From Duncaniella sp. (GTDB taxonomy: Bacteria > Bacteroidota > Bacteroidia > Bacteroidales > Muribaculaceae): 16,618 nucleotides of DNA. The notes below the pieces were generated by a model. That model was not told the DNA's origin. It saw only the letters and a program-made list of their open reading frames with translations, and searched no databases. The position numbers were made by a program, and so were the translations under genes. How positions within the stretch are numbered: the stretch's first letter is position 1; every line of letters starts with the position of its first letter. Positions 7,765 to 14,626 of the stretch are shown here, one piece after another. The DNA lies in assembly GCF_029054785.1 (NCBI RefSeq), contig NZ_JAIDEN010000159.1:1-16618 (forward strand), in the 5' to 3' direction.

Positions 7765-8299
7765 ATATTTCGGGGGCTAAAGTCAGGGTTTCATTCGCCA
7801 CCACTCGCGGGCGGCAACGGGTATTGTCGATAATAGTCCAGCTGTCAACAATCGGCATAAACAGATTGAACAGGTTGTCAATGCCATGATGATAGCGTCT
7901 CACGATCACGTCAGTGGGTATGTTATGTCCTCCCTCGCTGACTCTTTGGGCAACACGTCTGATGGCCAGCTGCGGAGAGGACAGCCAGATATAAAGCAAA
8001 TGCACAAGATATCCGAGTTTGTGGGCCTTGGAGACCAGGGCATGGTAACTGCGGGTAGCGAGTGTGGTCTCTATCGCAAAAGTGATCCCCTTGTGCAGCA
8101 ATTCTTCTATTCGGCCGAGCATGATGCGCCCGGCCTCCATGCTCACACTTTCCGGATGGAAAGGAGAAAGGCCTTTGGCTATCTCATCGGCATTTACAAA
8201 TTGTTGACAGTCAAGGACGTCAGGCAAAAGTGTGAATGAGGCCGTGGTTTTCCCGGCGCCATTACAACCGGCGATGATGTACAAACTTGGCGATTTCAT
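7724..8299 (-). CDS. Zeta-toxin-like P-loop kinase
   Basis: A 191-residue cytoplasmic nucleotide-binding protein. Walker A is GCNGAGKTT (11-19), then a zeta-like NADEIAKGLSP segment (about 37-47) in the position of the substrate-binding Asp, an ETT motif (FAIETTLATRSY, about 74-85), and an Arg-rich lid (RRVAQRVSEGGHNIP followed by VIVRRY, about 113-136). This pattern fits the zeta toxin/AAA_33 kinase family. Characterised zeta toxins phosphorylate UDP-N-acetylglucosamine and block peptidoglycan synthesis, but many chromosomal relatives have unknown substrates. The gene starts 55 bases after the MurF-Alr stop, on the same strand, with no terminator in between, so it is probably the third gene of that operon. 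The small overlapping gene follows. Confidence 0.82.
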   Translation of the reverse strand: MKSPSLYIIAGCNGAGKTTASFTLLPDVLDCQQFVNADEIAKGLSPFHPESVSMEAGRIMLGRIEELLHKGITFAIETTLATRSYHALVSKAHKLGYLVHLLYIWLSSPQLAIRRVAQRVSEGGHNIPTDVIVRRYHHGIDNLFNLFMPIVDSWTIIDNTRCRPRVVANETLTLAPEIYERIKNDGKTQGD

Positions 8300-8354
8300 A
8301 ATTCAGTCGTGTTGGTTTAAGTAGTGATTCGTGTGTTTTATATATTGGATCCGT

Positions 8355-10832
8355 TCACTCCCGGTAATAGACGCGTTTGACGCGCTGGGAGACGGAGGTG
8401 AGTACTTCATAGGGGATCGTGCCGAGGACTTCGGCCAGATCGTCGACGGGCATGTTCTCTCCGAAGATCTCCACCCTGTCGCCGACCTTGACACCGTCCA
8501 CGTCAGTGACATCGATCATGCAGGCATCCATGCAGATGCTTCCGACTGTCGGACATTTGACTCCGTTGACCATCACCGATATGTTGCCATAGCCGAAATG
8601 ACGGTTGATGCCGTCGGCATAGCCCACAGGTATGGTGGCAATGACCGACTGACGGCGCAGGACTCCACGGCGGTTATAGCCGATGGTGGTTCCGGCAGGC
8701 CAGTTTTTCAGCGAGATGATGACGGTGTTGAGCGATGAAACCGGGCGCAGATCGTCCTGCGAACCGTCGTGCATGGTTCTGACACCATAGAGACCGATTC
8801 CAAGACGCACCATGTCGAGCTGATGTTCCGGGAAGCGGGTGATTCCGGTTGAGTTCAGTATATGGCGCATGATTTTCCGCTCAGGGAAAGCTGATGTCAG
8901 AATCTCGCAGCACTCGTCGAAATAGCGGAACTGCATTTGAGTGTAGTCGTCCTCCTGCGGGTCATCGGCAGCACACAGATGAGAGAAAATCGAACGCGGG
9001 ACCACATTGTCCTGGCTCTTCAGCAACTCGATCAGCGCCGGAAGATCTTCTTTCAGGAAGCCAAGACGGTGCATTCCGGAATCAATCTTGATATGCACCG
9101 GATAGGAGACGACTCCGTAGCGCTTGGCTTCGCGGATCAGGGCTTTCAGGAAATCGAAGCTGTAAATCTCCGGTTCAAGCCTGTCGGCAAACAAGGCCTG
9201 GAAGTTCTCAACCGTAGGATTGAGCACCAGAATCGGCATCGTAATGCCTGCGCGGCGCAGATCGGCACCTTCGTCGTGGACTGCCACGGCAAGATATGAG
9301 GCTCCCTGGGCCTGCAATGTGCGGGCCAGTTCATGAGATCCGGCCCCATAGCCTGAGGCTTTGATCATGCAGGCGATCGCTGTTGTGGGCTTGATCCGCG
9401 AGCGGAATGCATTGAAGTTTGAGACAATGGCATCAAGATTTATCTCCAGCACCGTCTCATGCTGACGGGCCTCCAGCAGTTCGCAGATTCTTGCGAAACC
9501 GAAGTGGGGAGCGCCCTTGACAAGCACGAGCTCATTGCTGAAATCTGCTGTTGTCTTATCGGCGAGAAATTCTTCTGTCGTGGCAAAAAACTCTGTTTCG
9601 CCGCTGAAACAGTCCTTATGGGCCGACAACTCAGGCCCGACTCCGATGACACGGCTGACGCCGGCCACGGCAAGCAGCCGGCCCATGCTCGAATAGAGGT
9701 CCGAAAGATCCGCATCGGCATCATGCATCAGATCGCTGACAATGACCGTGGCTGTGCAGTCGGGACTCATGCGCCGTTTCATGAAATCCAGGGCGGGAGC
9801 CAACGAATTGAAGTCACTGGTATAATTGTCATGGATAAGCAGACAGCCGCTGACACCCTCGATGACTTCAAGACGCGTACCGACCGGAGTCAATGCCCCC
9901 ATCCGGCTGCGGATCACCTCCGGTGAAATTCCGAGGCAGAGCATGACCGCCAGACAGTGGATCGCATTCTCCAGTTCATGCTCTCCGGCAAAGGGAATGG
10001 AAATTTCCCTGACATCACCACCTTTATATTTATAGCGGAATGTGGTCAAACCGTCACTCCGCTCTATGTCGCTGACATAAAGCATTGCTTCCGGATTCGA
10101 GCGCGACCATCCGATTGTCAGAGGCGCTTCCTTGACACAGCGGCTGACCAACGGATCGTCGGCATTATAGACCACACACTCACAGCCGTCAAGCAGGAGT
10201 GCTTTTTCACTGCACTTCTGCCCTATCGACTCAAAACCTGAGCTGTGGGCCGGACCGATATTGGTGAACACTCCGATGCGGGGAGCAAGAATCTCTTTCA
10301 GCCTGGCCATTTCTCCCGGCTGAGAGATTCCGGCTTCGAAGAGGCCGAGATCTGTCTTGTCGGTAAGCTGCCAGACCGACAGAGGCACGCCGATCTGTGA
10401 ATTATAGCTGCGCGGGCTGCGGATTATCTCCATATCACCCTGCAAAAGCTGGTTGAGCCATTCTTTGACAGTTGTCTTGCCTCGGCTGCCGGTAATTCCG
10501 ACAACAGGAATGTCATAACAGCGGCGATGATGTGCGGCCAAAGCCTGCAAAGCCCTCAACGGCGAGTCAACATAGAGCAGATTGGCTTCCGCCATCTCTC
10601 CTGAGGGTGTGAAGCCATCCGCAACAACAAAGTTACGGACTCCGCGGTCATAAAGCTGTTTTATATATCTGTGACCGTCCCCTGAAGCTGTGGTAAGAGC
10701 GAAAAACAATGTGTCGGACGGATATGTCAGTGAGCGGCTGTCGGTCAACAGTCGTGATATTTTGGAATCGGCCCCGGCGACAGATGAAGCCGAACCGATG
10801 ATTCTTGCTATTTCAGAAATGGTATAGTCCAT
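8355..10832 (-). CDS. murF-alr: Bifunctional MurF ligase-alanine racemase
   Basis: An 825-residue fusion catalysing two peptidoglycan precursor steps in the cytoplasm. The N-terminal half is MurF, which adds D-Ala-D-Ala to UDP-MurNAc-tripeptide: its ATP loop GITGSRGKTT lies at about 112-121, followed by the Mur central and C-terminal domains to about 450. The C-terminal half is a PLP-dependent alanine racemase supplying D-Ala: the PLP lysine lies in MIKASGYG (about 491), the catalytic Tyr in IGYNRRG (about 719), and the RLGIGLYG motif is present. This fusion is typical of Bacteroidota. An ATG nine bases upstream (10841) is possible. I prefer 10832 because it overlaps the preceding stop as TAATG, the usual re-initiation geometry. 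Confidence 0.95.
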   Translation of the reverse strand: MDYTISEIARIIGSASSVAGADSKISRLLTDSRSLTYPSDTLFFALTTASGDGHRYIKQLYDRGVRNFVVADGFTPSGEMAEANLLYVDSPLRALQALAAHHRRCYDIPVVGITGSRGKTTVKEWLNQLLQGDMEIIRSPRSYNSQIGVPLSVWQLTDKTDLGLFEAGISQPGEMARLKEILAPRIGVFTNIGPAHSSGFESIGQKCSEKALLLDGCECVVYNADDPLVSRCVKEAPLTIGWSRSNPEAMLYVSDIERSDGLTTFRYKYKGGDVREISIPFAGEHELENAIHCLAVMLCLGISPEVIRSRMGALTPVGTRLEVIEGVSGCLLIHDNYTSDFNSLAPALDFMKRRMSPDCTATVIVSDLMHDADADLSDLYSSMGRLLAVAGVSRVIGVGPELSAHKDCFSGETEFFATTEEFLADKTTADFSNELVLVKGAPHFGFARICELLEARQHETVLEINLDAIVSNFNAFRSRIKPTTAIACMIKASGYGAGSHELARTLQAQGASYLAVAVHDEGADLRRAGITMPILVLNPTVENFQALFADRLEPEIYSFDFLKALIREAKRYGVVSYPVHIKIDSGMHRLGFLKEDLPALIELLKSQDNVVPRSIFSHLCAADDPQEDDYTQMQFRYFDECCEILTSAFPERKIMRHILNSTGITRFPEHQLDMVRLGIGLYGVRTMHDGSQDDLRPVSSLNTVIISLKNWPAGTTIGYNRRGVLRRQSVIATIPVGYADGINRHFGYGNISVMVNGVKCPTVGSICMDACMIDVTDVDGVKVGDRVEIFGENMPVDDLAEVLGTIPYEVLTSVSQRVKRVYYRE

Positions 10833-11833
10833 TATTGACATAATGTATTCTTATCATAATAACGCCTTACGGCGTCTGTGAGTTCTGGATAACGGCCCGT
10901 AAAAGTCTGTATGGCGCGTTCCCGCGCCATATTCTCGCGAGATTCGGCCTCCGGAGAGGATGCCATGACCCGATGCGACAACCGACGGGTCAGCACACGG
11001 GCTTCAACCACGATCCCGGCTGTCGCGGGAGTGAAATATGACTCGCCGAAAATCTCATAGATATAATCCACGGCCTGTGGCGAGGGATGCTTCATGTCTT
11101 CGGCATAGAAACGATAGTCGCGGAGATCGTCCATCATGATCTCATAGGACGGGAAATAGCTCACGCACTCTCCACCGAAATGTCTGACGACATCGTCGAC
11201 AGCCAGAAGAAGCGTCGACTTGATCAGCTGGTTGCCGTGGGCGCCCGCTTCAAGATAGCGCAGCGGACTGACCGTGAAGATAACCCGCGCCTCCGGATTG
11301 CATTCTCTGATCAGACGGACACAATCTTTCAGCGCACCGGCTGTCTCTTCGAGTCCAAGGAAGCGGCTCTCAAACTCCCCTCCCGGCAGTTTATGGCAAT
11401 TGGCCACGACGCTGTCCGAGGCAAGGTGACGGAACACTCTCGTAGTTCCAAGGGTAAGAATCACCACCGACCCTTTCAGCAAGGCCTCATGACCCTCGTT
11501 GACAGCCGCAGTCATCGCCTTGGCCGTCTGCTCACGGTCATGGCCGGAAAGGCGCGAATGAAACATGAAACTGTGAAACCGTCCCTCTCGTTCAAACAGA
11601 TCGTCAGGCCGGACCGTCATGTTGCATCTGAGTATCTCCAGTGACCTGAGCACTGACAGAGGATTGTAGACAGGCCCGAAAGGATTGACCACGGCATCGA
11701 AAAGATCATCACAAAGGCGTTGTCCGATGTTGTCAGTAAAACAAGATCCCAGCAGAAGCATGGTTTCGCCGTGATTCACAAGACCTTGAAATCTAAGCGG
11801 ACGTATGACTGTTCGAAAATCCATTTTTTGCAT
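10832..11833 (-). CDS. GSCFA-domain protein
   Basis: A 333-residue protein with the family-defining GSCF motif in LLLGSCFTDNIG (about 26-37). NPFGPVYNP (about 50-58) and a conserved block ending in VIFTVSPLRYLEAGAHGN (about 186-205) follow. These resemble the Ser, Gly/Asn and His blocks of SGNH/GDSL hydrolases. There is no signal peptide. The exact reaction is unknown to me. It is directly coupled to MurF-Alr through TAATG, and this pairing is common in Bacteroidales, which hints at a role near cell-wall precursors. Start choice: ATG at 11833 or three codons later at 11824 (MDFRTVIRPL); I kept the longer one. A promoter with TAATTTTG at 11911-11918 lies upstream. Confidence 0.88.
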   Translation of the reverse strand: MQKMDFRTVIRPLRFQGLVNHGETMLLLGSCFTDNIGQRLCDDLFDAVVNPFGPVYNPLSVLRSLEILRCNMTVRPDDLFEREGRFHSFMFHSRLSGHDREQTAKAMTAAVNEGHEALLKGSVVILTLGTTRVFRHLASDSVVANCHKLPGGEFESRFLGLEETAGALKDCVRLIRECNPEARVIFTVSPLRYLEAGAHGNQLIKSTLLLAVDDVVRHFGGECVSYFPSYEIMMDDLRDYRFYAEDMKHPSPQAVDYIYEIFGESYFTPATAGIVVEARVLTRRLSHRVMASSPEAESRENMARERAIQTFTGRYPELTDAVRRYYDKNTLCQ

Positions 11834-11910
11834 TCTCTGATTTGCGACCCGACTCCTCCTGAGAAAATCCGGAAGAAGCCTGTATCCCTAAGAAGAATTG
11901 ATGTGATTGA

Positions 11911-11947
11911 CAAAATTACTAATAATCTTCCGAACTCCCACCCAAAA
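11911..11947 (-). promoter_or_regulatory. Probable promoter of the GSCFA-murF-alr operon
   Basis: The -7 box is TAATTTTG (11911-11918, minus strand), a perfect TAnnTTTG match. A TTTTGG element at 11942-11947 gives a 23-base spacer, at the long end of the accepted range. The predicted leader is about 70 bases. No other candidate lies between this site and the gene. Confidence 0.45.
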
Positions 11948-12093
11948 AACCTCACAAAAAACAACCGCCGAAAAATGAATGGTGATTAGCGATTCGCCAC
12001 ATCCCGCACAAGGAATCTCCTCTTCTTTTATATTTGGATAGCATCCCTGTCTATAACTATCGTTCGGCTTACCATCCACAAAACATTTTCCGT

Positions 12094-12121
12094 AAGCCTT
12101 GCCGTATTTGCCGCAAGGCTT
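12094..12121. repeat. Perfect 9-bp inverted repeat in the gene-free stretch
   Basis: AAGCCTTGC (12094-12102) and GCAAGGCTT (12113-12121) form a stem with a 10-base loop. No T-tract follows on either strand, so it is not a typical terminator. It lies at the start of the cysteine-containing open frame. Confidence 0.5.
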
Positions 12122-12267
12122 TACTATTTAAACTAAAACATTCTATCTCGATTAGGATCCAGGCGTCTTTCTTCGCTTGAAGAGCGAGCTAAACCTAACT
12201 CCCACTCTTTTTACCCAAATGGAGTTCGCTTGCTATAATACGCGCTGAATATATTATCGCTTGAATG

Positions 12268-12777
12268 CTATTTTTTTGAATTGAATAATGGTTTTAGGGC
12301 GCTTTGGATTGCTTCCCGAACATCATCAGCTTCTGTTTCACCTTGGCCCTCTGCCGTGCAGGTGCAAATTGGACGCTGTGTATATGCTGATATAAACTGA
12401 ATTGTAACCTCTATGGAATATCCGAGGTTGACATTTCTGCGACCAGTTTCGCCAAAGTTCACAATCATTGTTTCTTTTGCGTTGTTAGGGTTCACCTCAT
12501 TGACTTGGATAAATCCATTCTTAAAAAGAATACCCGATATTAGAGAGGCTGGATTTATAGATTTGGTGGCTCCTCCGTAAACACCATATTGATTGCCATA
12601 CACTCCGGAATTTGATGTGTAATCTCCCGTGGGTGATATATAGAAATAATGATAATTTTCAATCGAATCATCGTAAGTGTGGATGACAGGAGGGCGCATC
12701 GACGCGCACCCACTCAACATGCAGATTGCCAATAAGGAGATTAGGCTTGTGTAAACGTATTTATAAATCCTCTCCAT
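12268..12777 (-). CDS. Lipoprotein of unknown function
   Basis: 169 residues from the ATG at 12777 (MERIYKYVYT); an ATG two codons earlier is possible. A lipoprotein signal peptide ends in a clear lipobox, LSGC (about 19-22), predicting an envelope-anchored protein. The mature part begins ASMRPPVIHTYDDSIENY and has a Gly/Tyr/Asn-rich stretch (NSGVYGNQYGVYGGATKS, about 56-73). A conserved-looking C-terminal domain follows, with strands (MIVNFGETGRRN, YSIEVTIQFISA, ICTCTAEGQGETEAD) and a final helix. I do not recognise a named family. The start lies inside the upstream secreted-protein gene (17-base overlap), so the two are co-translated. The DNA is AT-richer than genes left of 11834. Confidence 0.78.
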   Translation of the reverse strand: MERIYKYVYTSLISLLAICMLSGCASMRPPVIHTYDDSIENYHYFYISPTGDYTSNSGVYGNQYGVYGGATKSINPASLISGILFKNGFIQVNEVNPNNAKETMIVNFGETGRRNVNLGYSIEVTIQFISAYTQRPICTCTAEGQGETEADDVREAIQSALKPLFNSKK

Positions 12778-13441
12778 TCGCACGATTGTATTCGTTATCG
12801 TAAAACATGGTTATGTAGTACTTGCCGTATATTTCAGAAATCATAAACCATACGGGCTTTTTGGAACATAAATCCATCATATAATCAAGTGACATCTTCA
12901 TTAGCGCATTTTGCGTTTCTTCTGTTGGATTCGCAAGTTCTTCAGCCGTATATTTCTCCAAGATGATAGGCATTAATTTTTCTCGCAATAATGTCGTGTC
13001 TGACAATTCTGCTGGTTGCTGATAGAAGATAGCCTCATATCGCTTGTTTTTTACACTAATTTCGTAGGATATGTCTTCATCATCAGGTATAAGTTCATTA
13101 CCTAAAGACATATATTTTGGATTCTTTTCAAATTGGCGACACAGATTGTTGAATCTGATTTGAATTGAGCGTTCATCGACAGGATTAGCATCGCATAACA
13201 TTATTCGGCATACCTTATCGCCATTTGTTGCTATGTGAAGATTTACCTCCATACCATTAAATGTCCCTTCCAAAACATCCTTGTTATAGGAATTGACACG
13301 AAAGCCCTTTGCCTTGAGCTTTTGAATCATGGCAGACTTACTGCCATCAACAGGAATTCCGAGGAACTGCGTTACGTCTTTTTGAGCGTATGCACAGATG
13401 GCAAACAAAACGAAGATAACGCCAACTATTATCTTTTTCAT
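12761..13441 (-). CDS. Secreted or periplasmic protein of unknown function
   Basis: 226 residues from ATG 13441. The frame extends upstream to 13471, but starting at MKKIIVGVIFVLFAICAYA gives a clean Sec signal peptide with a predicted cut before QKDV, so I chose that start. The mature protein has charged and polar regions without repeats. An N-terminal FLGIPVDGSKSAMIQKLKAK segment (about 24-43) resembles domains found in other Bacteroidales hypothetical proteins; beyond that I recognise nothing. The gene overlaps the lipoprotein gene downstream, suggesting a two-gene envelope unit. Its start is only about 40 bases after the terminator-like hairpin of the structured RNA on the same strand. 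It could therefore depend on read-through from that RNA's promoter or on a weak local one. Confidence 0.78.
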   Translation of the reverse strand: MKKIIVGVIFVLFAICAYAQKDVTQFLGIPVDGSKSAMIQKLKAKGFRVNSYNKDVLEGTFNGMEVNLHIATNGDKVCRIMLCDANPVDERSIQIRFNNLCRQFEKNPKYMSLGNELIPDDEDISYEISVKNKRYEAIFYQQPAELSDTTLLREKLMPIILEKYTAEELANPTEETQNALMKMSLDYMMDLCSKKPVWFMISEIYGKYYITMFYDNEYNRANGEDL

Positions 13442-13481
13442 ATTCTGATGTAAGCGCACCTCAGTTCCCATAAGTGCAATT

Positions 13482-13518
13482 AAAAATTAAGAAGCGTGGA
13501 ACTGTAATGCCACGTCTT
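13482..13518 (-). terminator. Terminator of the structured RNA
   Basis: Reading the minus strand, AAGACGTGG (13510-13518) pairs with CCACGCTTCTT (13489-13499), with a two-base bulge and a 10-base loop. A five-T run (13482-13486) follows. Confidence 0.65.
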
Positions 13519-13699
13519 AATGCGAAGGTGGTAGGAATACCTTGATGAGCAGATGTGGGAATAACAGCCCCACGCATATGCGTGGAGACTATTACGCCAT
13601 CTCTTGCTCATGTGAATAAAGTTTCCTACGCTTTTCGCATACAAGAAGAAGACATAACGCCTCTTTTTTCAAAATGTCTTGATGGGACTACTCCCAATC
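13482..13699 (-). ncRNA. Structured RNA with own promoter and terminator, 6S-like architecture
   Basis: On the minus strand a perfect -7 box (13705-13712) predicts a start near 13699. Stems follow in order: a small GGGA/TCCC hairpin (13684-13695) and AAGACAT/ATGTCTT (13649-13655 with 13674-13680). Then comes a 121-nt irregular hairpin from 13640 to 13520, and an intrinsic terminator (13482-13518). In the long hairpin ATGCGAA and GTAGGAA at the base pair with TTCGCAT and TTCCTAC (13520-13537 with 13623-13640). A bubble of about 7 by 11 bases follows, then ATGAGC/GCTCAT (13545-13550 with 13606-13611). A nearly continuous apical stem is topped by the 16-bp palindrome CCACGCATATGCGTGG (13570-13585). 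A long hairpin with a central bubble is the 6S RNA layout. No RNase P, tmRNA or SRP signature is present. An attenuating leader for the downstream gene is the alternative. Confidence 0.6.
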
Positions 13700-13704
13700 A
13701 ACGG

Positions 13705-13735
13705 CAAAGTTACGACTTTTTGTGTCGCAAGTCAA
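13705..13735 (-). promoter_or_regulatory. Promoter of the structured RNA
   Basis: The minus strand carries the perfect -7 box TAACTTTG (13705-13712). TTG at 13733-13735 lies 20 bases upstream as the -33 element. No protein start follows closely downstream, which supports a non-coding or leader transcript. Confidence 0.6.
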
Positions 13736-13751
13736 TAGGCTGGCGAAAAAA

Positions 13752-13770
13752 TAAGATTGGTCCGATCTTA
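13752..13770. repeat. Short dyad before the 220-residue gene
   Basis: TAAGAT (13752-13757) and ATCTTA (13765-13770) form a perfect dyad with a 7-base centre, 33-51 bases before the start at 13803. It could be an operator for this gene or for the divergent RNA promoter. No clear TAnnTTTG box for the plus-strand gene was found in this gap. Confidence 0.25.
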
Positions 13771-13802
13771 GATATATACATCTATAACGAATTTGAAAAA
13801 TT

Positions 13803-14465
13803 ATGGATATACTGAATCCCAACAAACTATTCGAAAACGTCCGAAAGGCGACACGTCTGATGTTTGAGTTCCAAAAACGAATGCAGGGCACAATGTTTCA
13901 TATCAAATCGGAACTAAAATTACTTCCTCCAGGGAGAATTGAGGTCAACAAACTGTACTCAAGAGCCCCTCGCCAAAGCAAAGACTATGGAGAAAGTCAA
14001 TTGCAATACGAAAATTGGGCTTGGGATTATATATATCCCCAAGCGATGGAGTATTATCTTGGGGAAAAGAGTATCGCCGATTTTGATTTTAAGCTGTCTG
14101 CAATCCAGCTCGCCGATGATGGTTACTATCTTGCAGTTCAAAATTCGACAAATGCACATATACTTCGTACTGAAACCTATGCCGATGTCTCTCAAAGCAC
14201 AAGTTGGATTCTATTCGTTATGGAGATAAAACCCAACTCGTCTGAATGGGCAAAAAGATGGAATCGAGATTCAATGGAGTCAAACCTCAATAAATGGATG
14301 TCTGAAACAGACTCCATTATCCATGAGATAACAAGTTCTGGTTCTGATTTTATCATAATGAAATTTCCTATGCAAGAAATCATCTCGGAAAACACTTTAA
14401 ACAGAACTCTTAATATCGTTTCAAAGTGCGTTTCCGATATCTCAGGAATATCAATAATGTCTTAA
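13803..14465 (+). CDS. Hypothetical protein, 220 residues
   Basis: A soluble cytoplasmic protein starting MDILNPNKLFENVRKATRLM, without signal peptide or membrane segment. I do not recognise its family. Visible traits are a basic helical N-terminus (KLFENVRKATRLMFEFQKRM, about 8-27), an aromatic-rich central stretch (YENWAWDYIYPQAMEYYLGE, about 69-88), a strand-rich middle with a WILFVMEI core (about 135-142), and a final helix-strand region. The WAWDYIYP segment suggests a real, folded and conserved protein. The N-terminal helix might bind a partner. Codon usage is AT-rich like its neighbours from about 11834 onward. It stands alone, divergent from the structured RNA. The start ATG is the first in frame after the upstream gap. 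Confidence 0.65.
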   Translation: MDILNPNKLFENVRKATRLMFEFQKRMQGTMFHIKSELKLLPPGRIEVNKLYSRAPRQSKDYGESQLQYENWAWDYIYPQAMEYYLGEKSIADFDFKLSAIQLADDGYYLAVQNSTNAHILRTETYADVSQSTSWILFVMEIKPNSSEWAKRWNRDSMESNLNKWMSETDSIIHEITSSGSDFIIMKFPMQEIISENTLNRTLNIVSKCVSDISGISIMS

Positions 14466-14496
14466 TCTTAACAACATATTAGATCTCAGCATGGTG

Positions 14497-14510
14497 ACTT
14501 TGGTCAAAGT
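14497..14510. repeat. Small dyad ACTTTG-GT-CAAAGT
   Basis: A perfect 6-bp inverted repeat with a 2-base centre, in the gap between the 220-residue gene and the Crp/Fnr-type regulator gene. Its TTTGnnCAAA core loosely resembles operators of Crp/Fnr-type proteins, which makes it a candidate binding site for the adjacent regulator. The short length leaves chance as an alternative. Confidence 0.25.
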
Positions 14511-14563
14511 TCAGCCAAAGCGCAGGTTCAAGACTGATGCTCTGCTTCTTTATTTTACCGATG

Positions 14564-14593
14564 TAAAAATCTTAGGATTTTTATCTAAATTTG
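14564..14593 (+). promoter_or_regulatory. Promoter of the Crp/Fnr regulator gene with overlapping dyad
   Basis: The -7 box TAAATTTG (14586-14593) is a perfect TAnnTTTG match. Immediately upstream lies a perfect 8-bp inverted repeat, TAAAAATC (14564-14571) and GATTTTTA (14576-14583), with a 4-base centre. It fills the space between the -33 and -7 positions, as an operator would. No clear -33 TTTG is present, which fits an activated or regulated promoter. Confidence 0.5.
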
Positions 14594-14626
14594 CAAATGA
14601 ATAAACACCGGCAGATTAAAACGATA

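Larger units (their letters stand above)
11888..12127 (-). other. Cysteine-containing open frame without ATG, in a 434-base gene-free stretch
   Basis: The region 11834-12267 has no convincing gene. On the minus strand one frame is open from a stop at 12128-12130 to 11888 and reads protein-like in its first part: PCGKYGKAYGKCFVDGKPND, then SYRQGCYPNIKEEEIPCAGC. It has no ATG; the first usable start is a GTG at 12079. A second minus frame in the same DNA is also open (about 12230 to 12070, including LQAKKDAWILIEIECFSL). Overlapping open frames without starts suggest a degraded gene or a dispersed non-coding repeat rather than a functional protein. The downstream half of the first frame runs over the GSCFA promoter. 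Confidence 0.35.

Noticed and set aside
12240..12267. AT-rich stretch after the lipoprotein gene as a terminator
   Set aside because: No adequate stem followed by a T-run on the minus strand. AACTCC/GGAGTT at about 12185-12230 is too weak and widely spaced.
13570..13585. The 16-bp palindrome as a stand-alone restriction or operator site
   Set aside because: It forms the apical stem of the longer hairpin, with pairing continuing outward, so it is better explained as RNA structure.
13482..13699. The structured RNA read on the plus strand
   Set aside because: The only terminator-type stem with a following T-run and the only perfect promoter box are on the minus strand. The plus-strand T6 run at 13664-13669 has no stem directly before it.
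13555..13815. Plus-strand frame of 86 codons through the structured RNA
   Set aside because: It runs through the hairpin arms, has no protein-like pattern and overlaps the start of the 220-residue gene.
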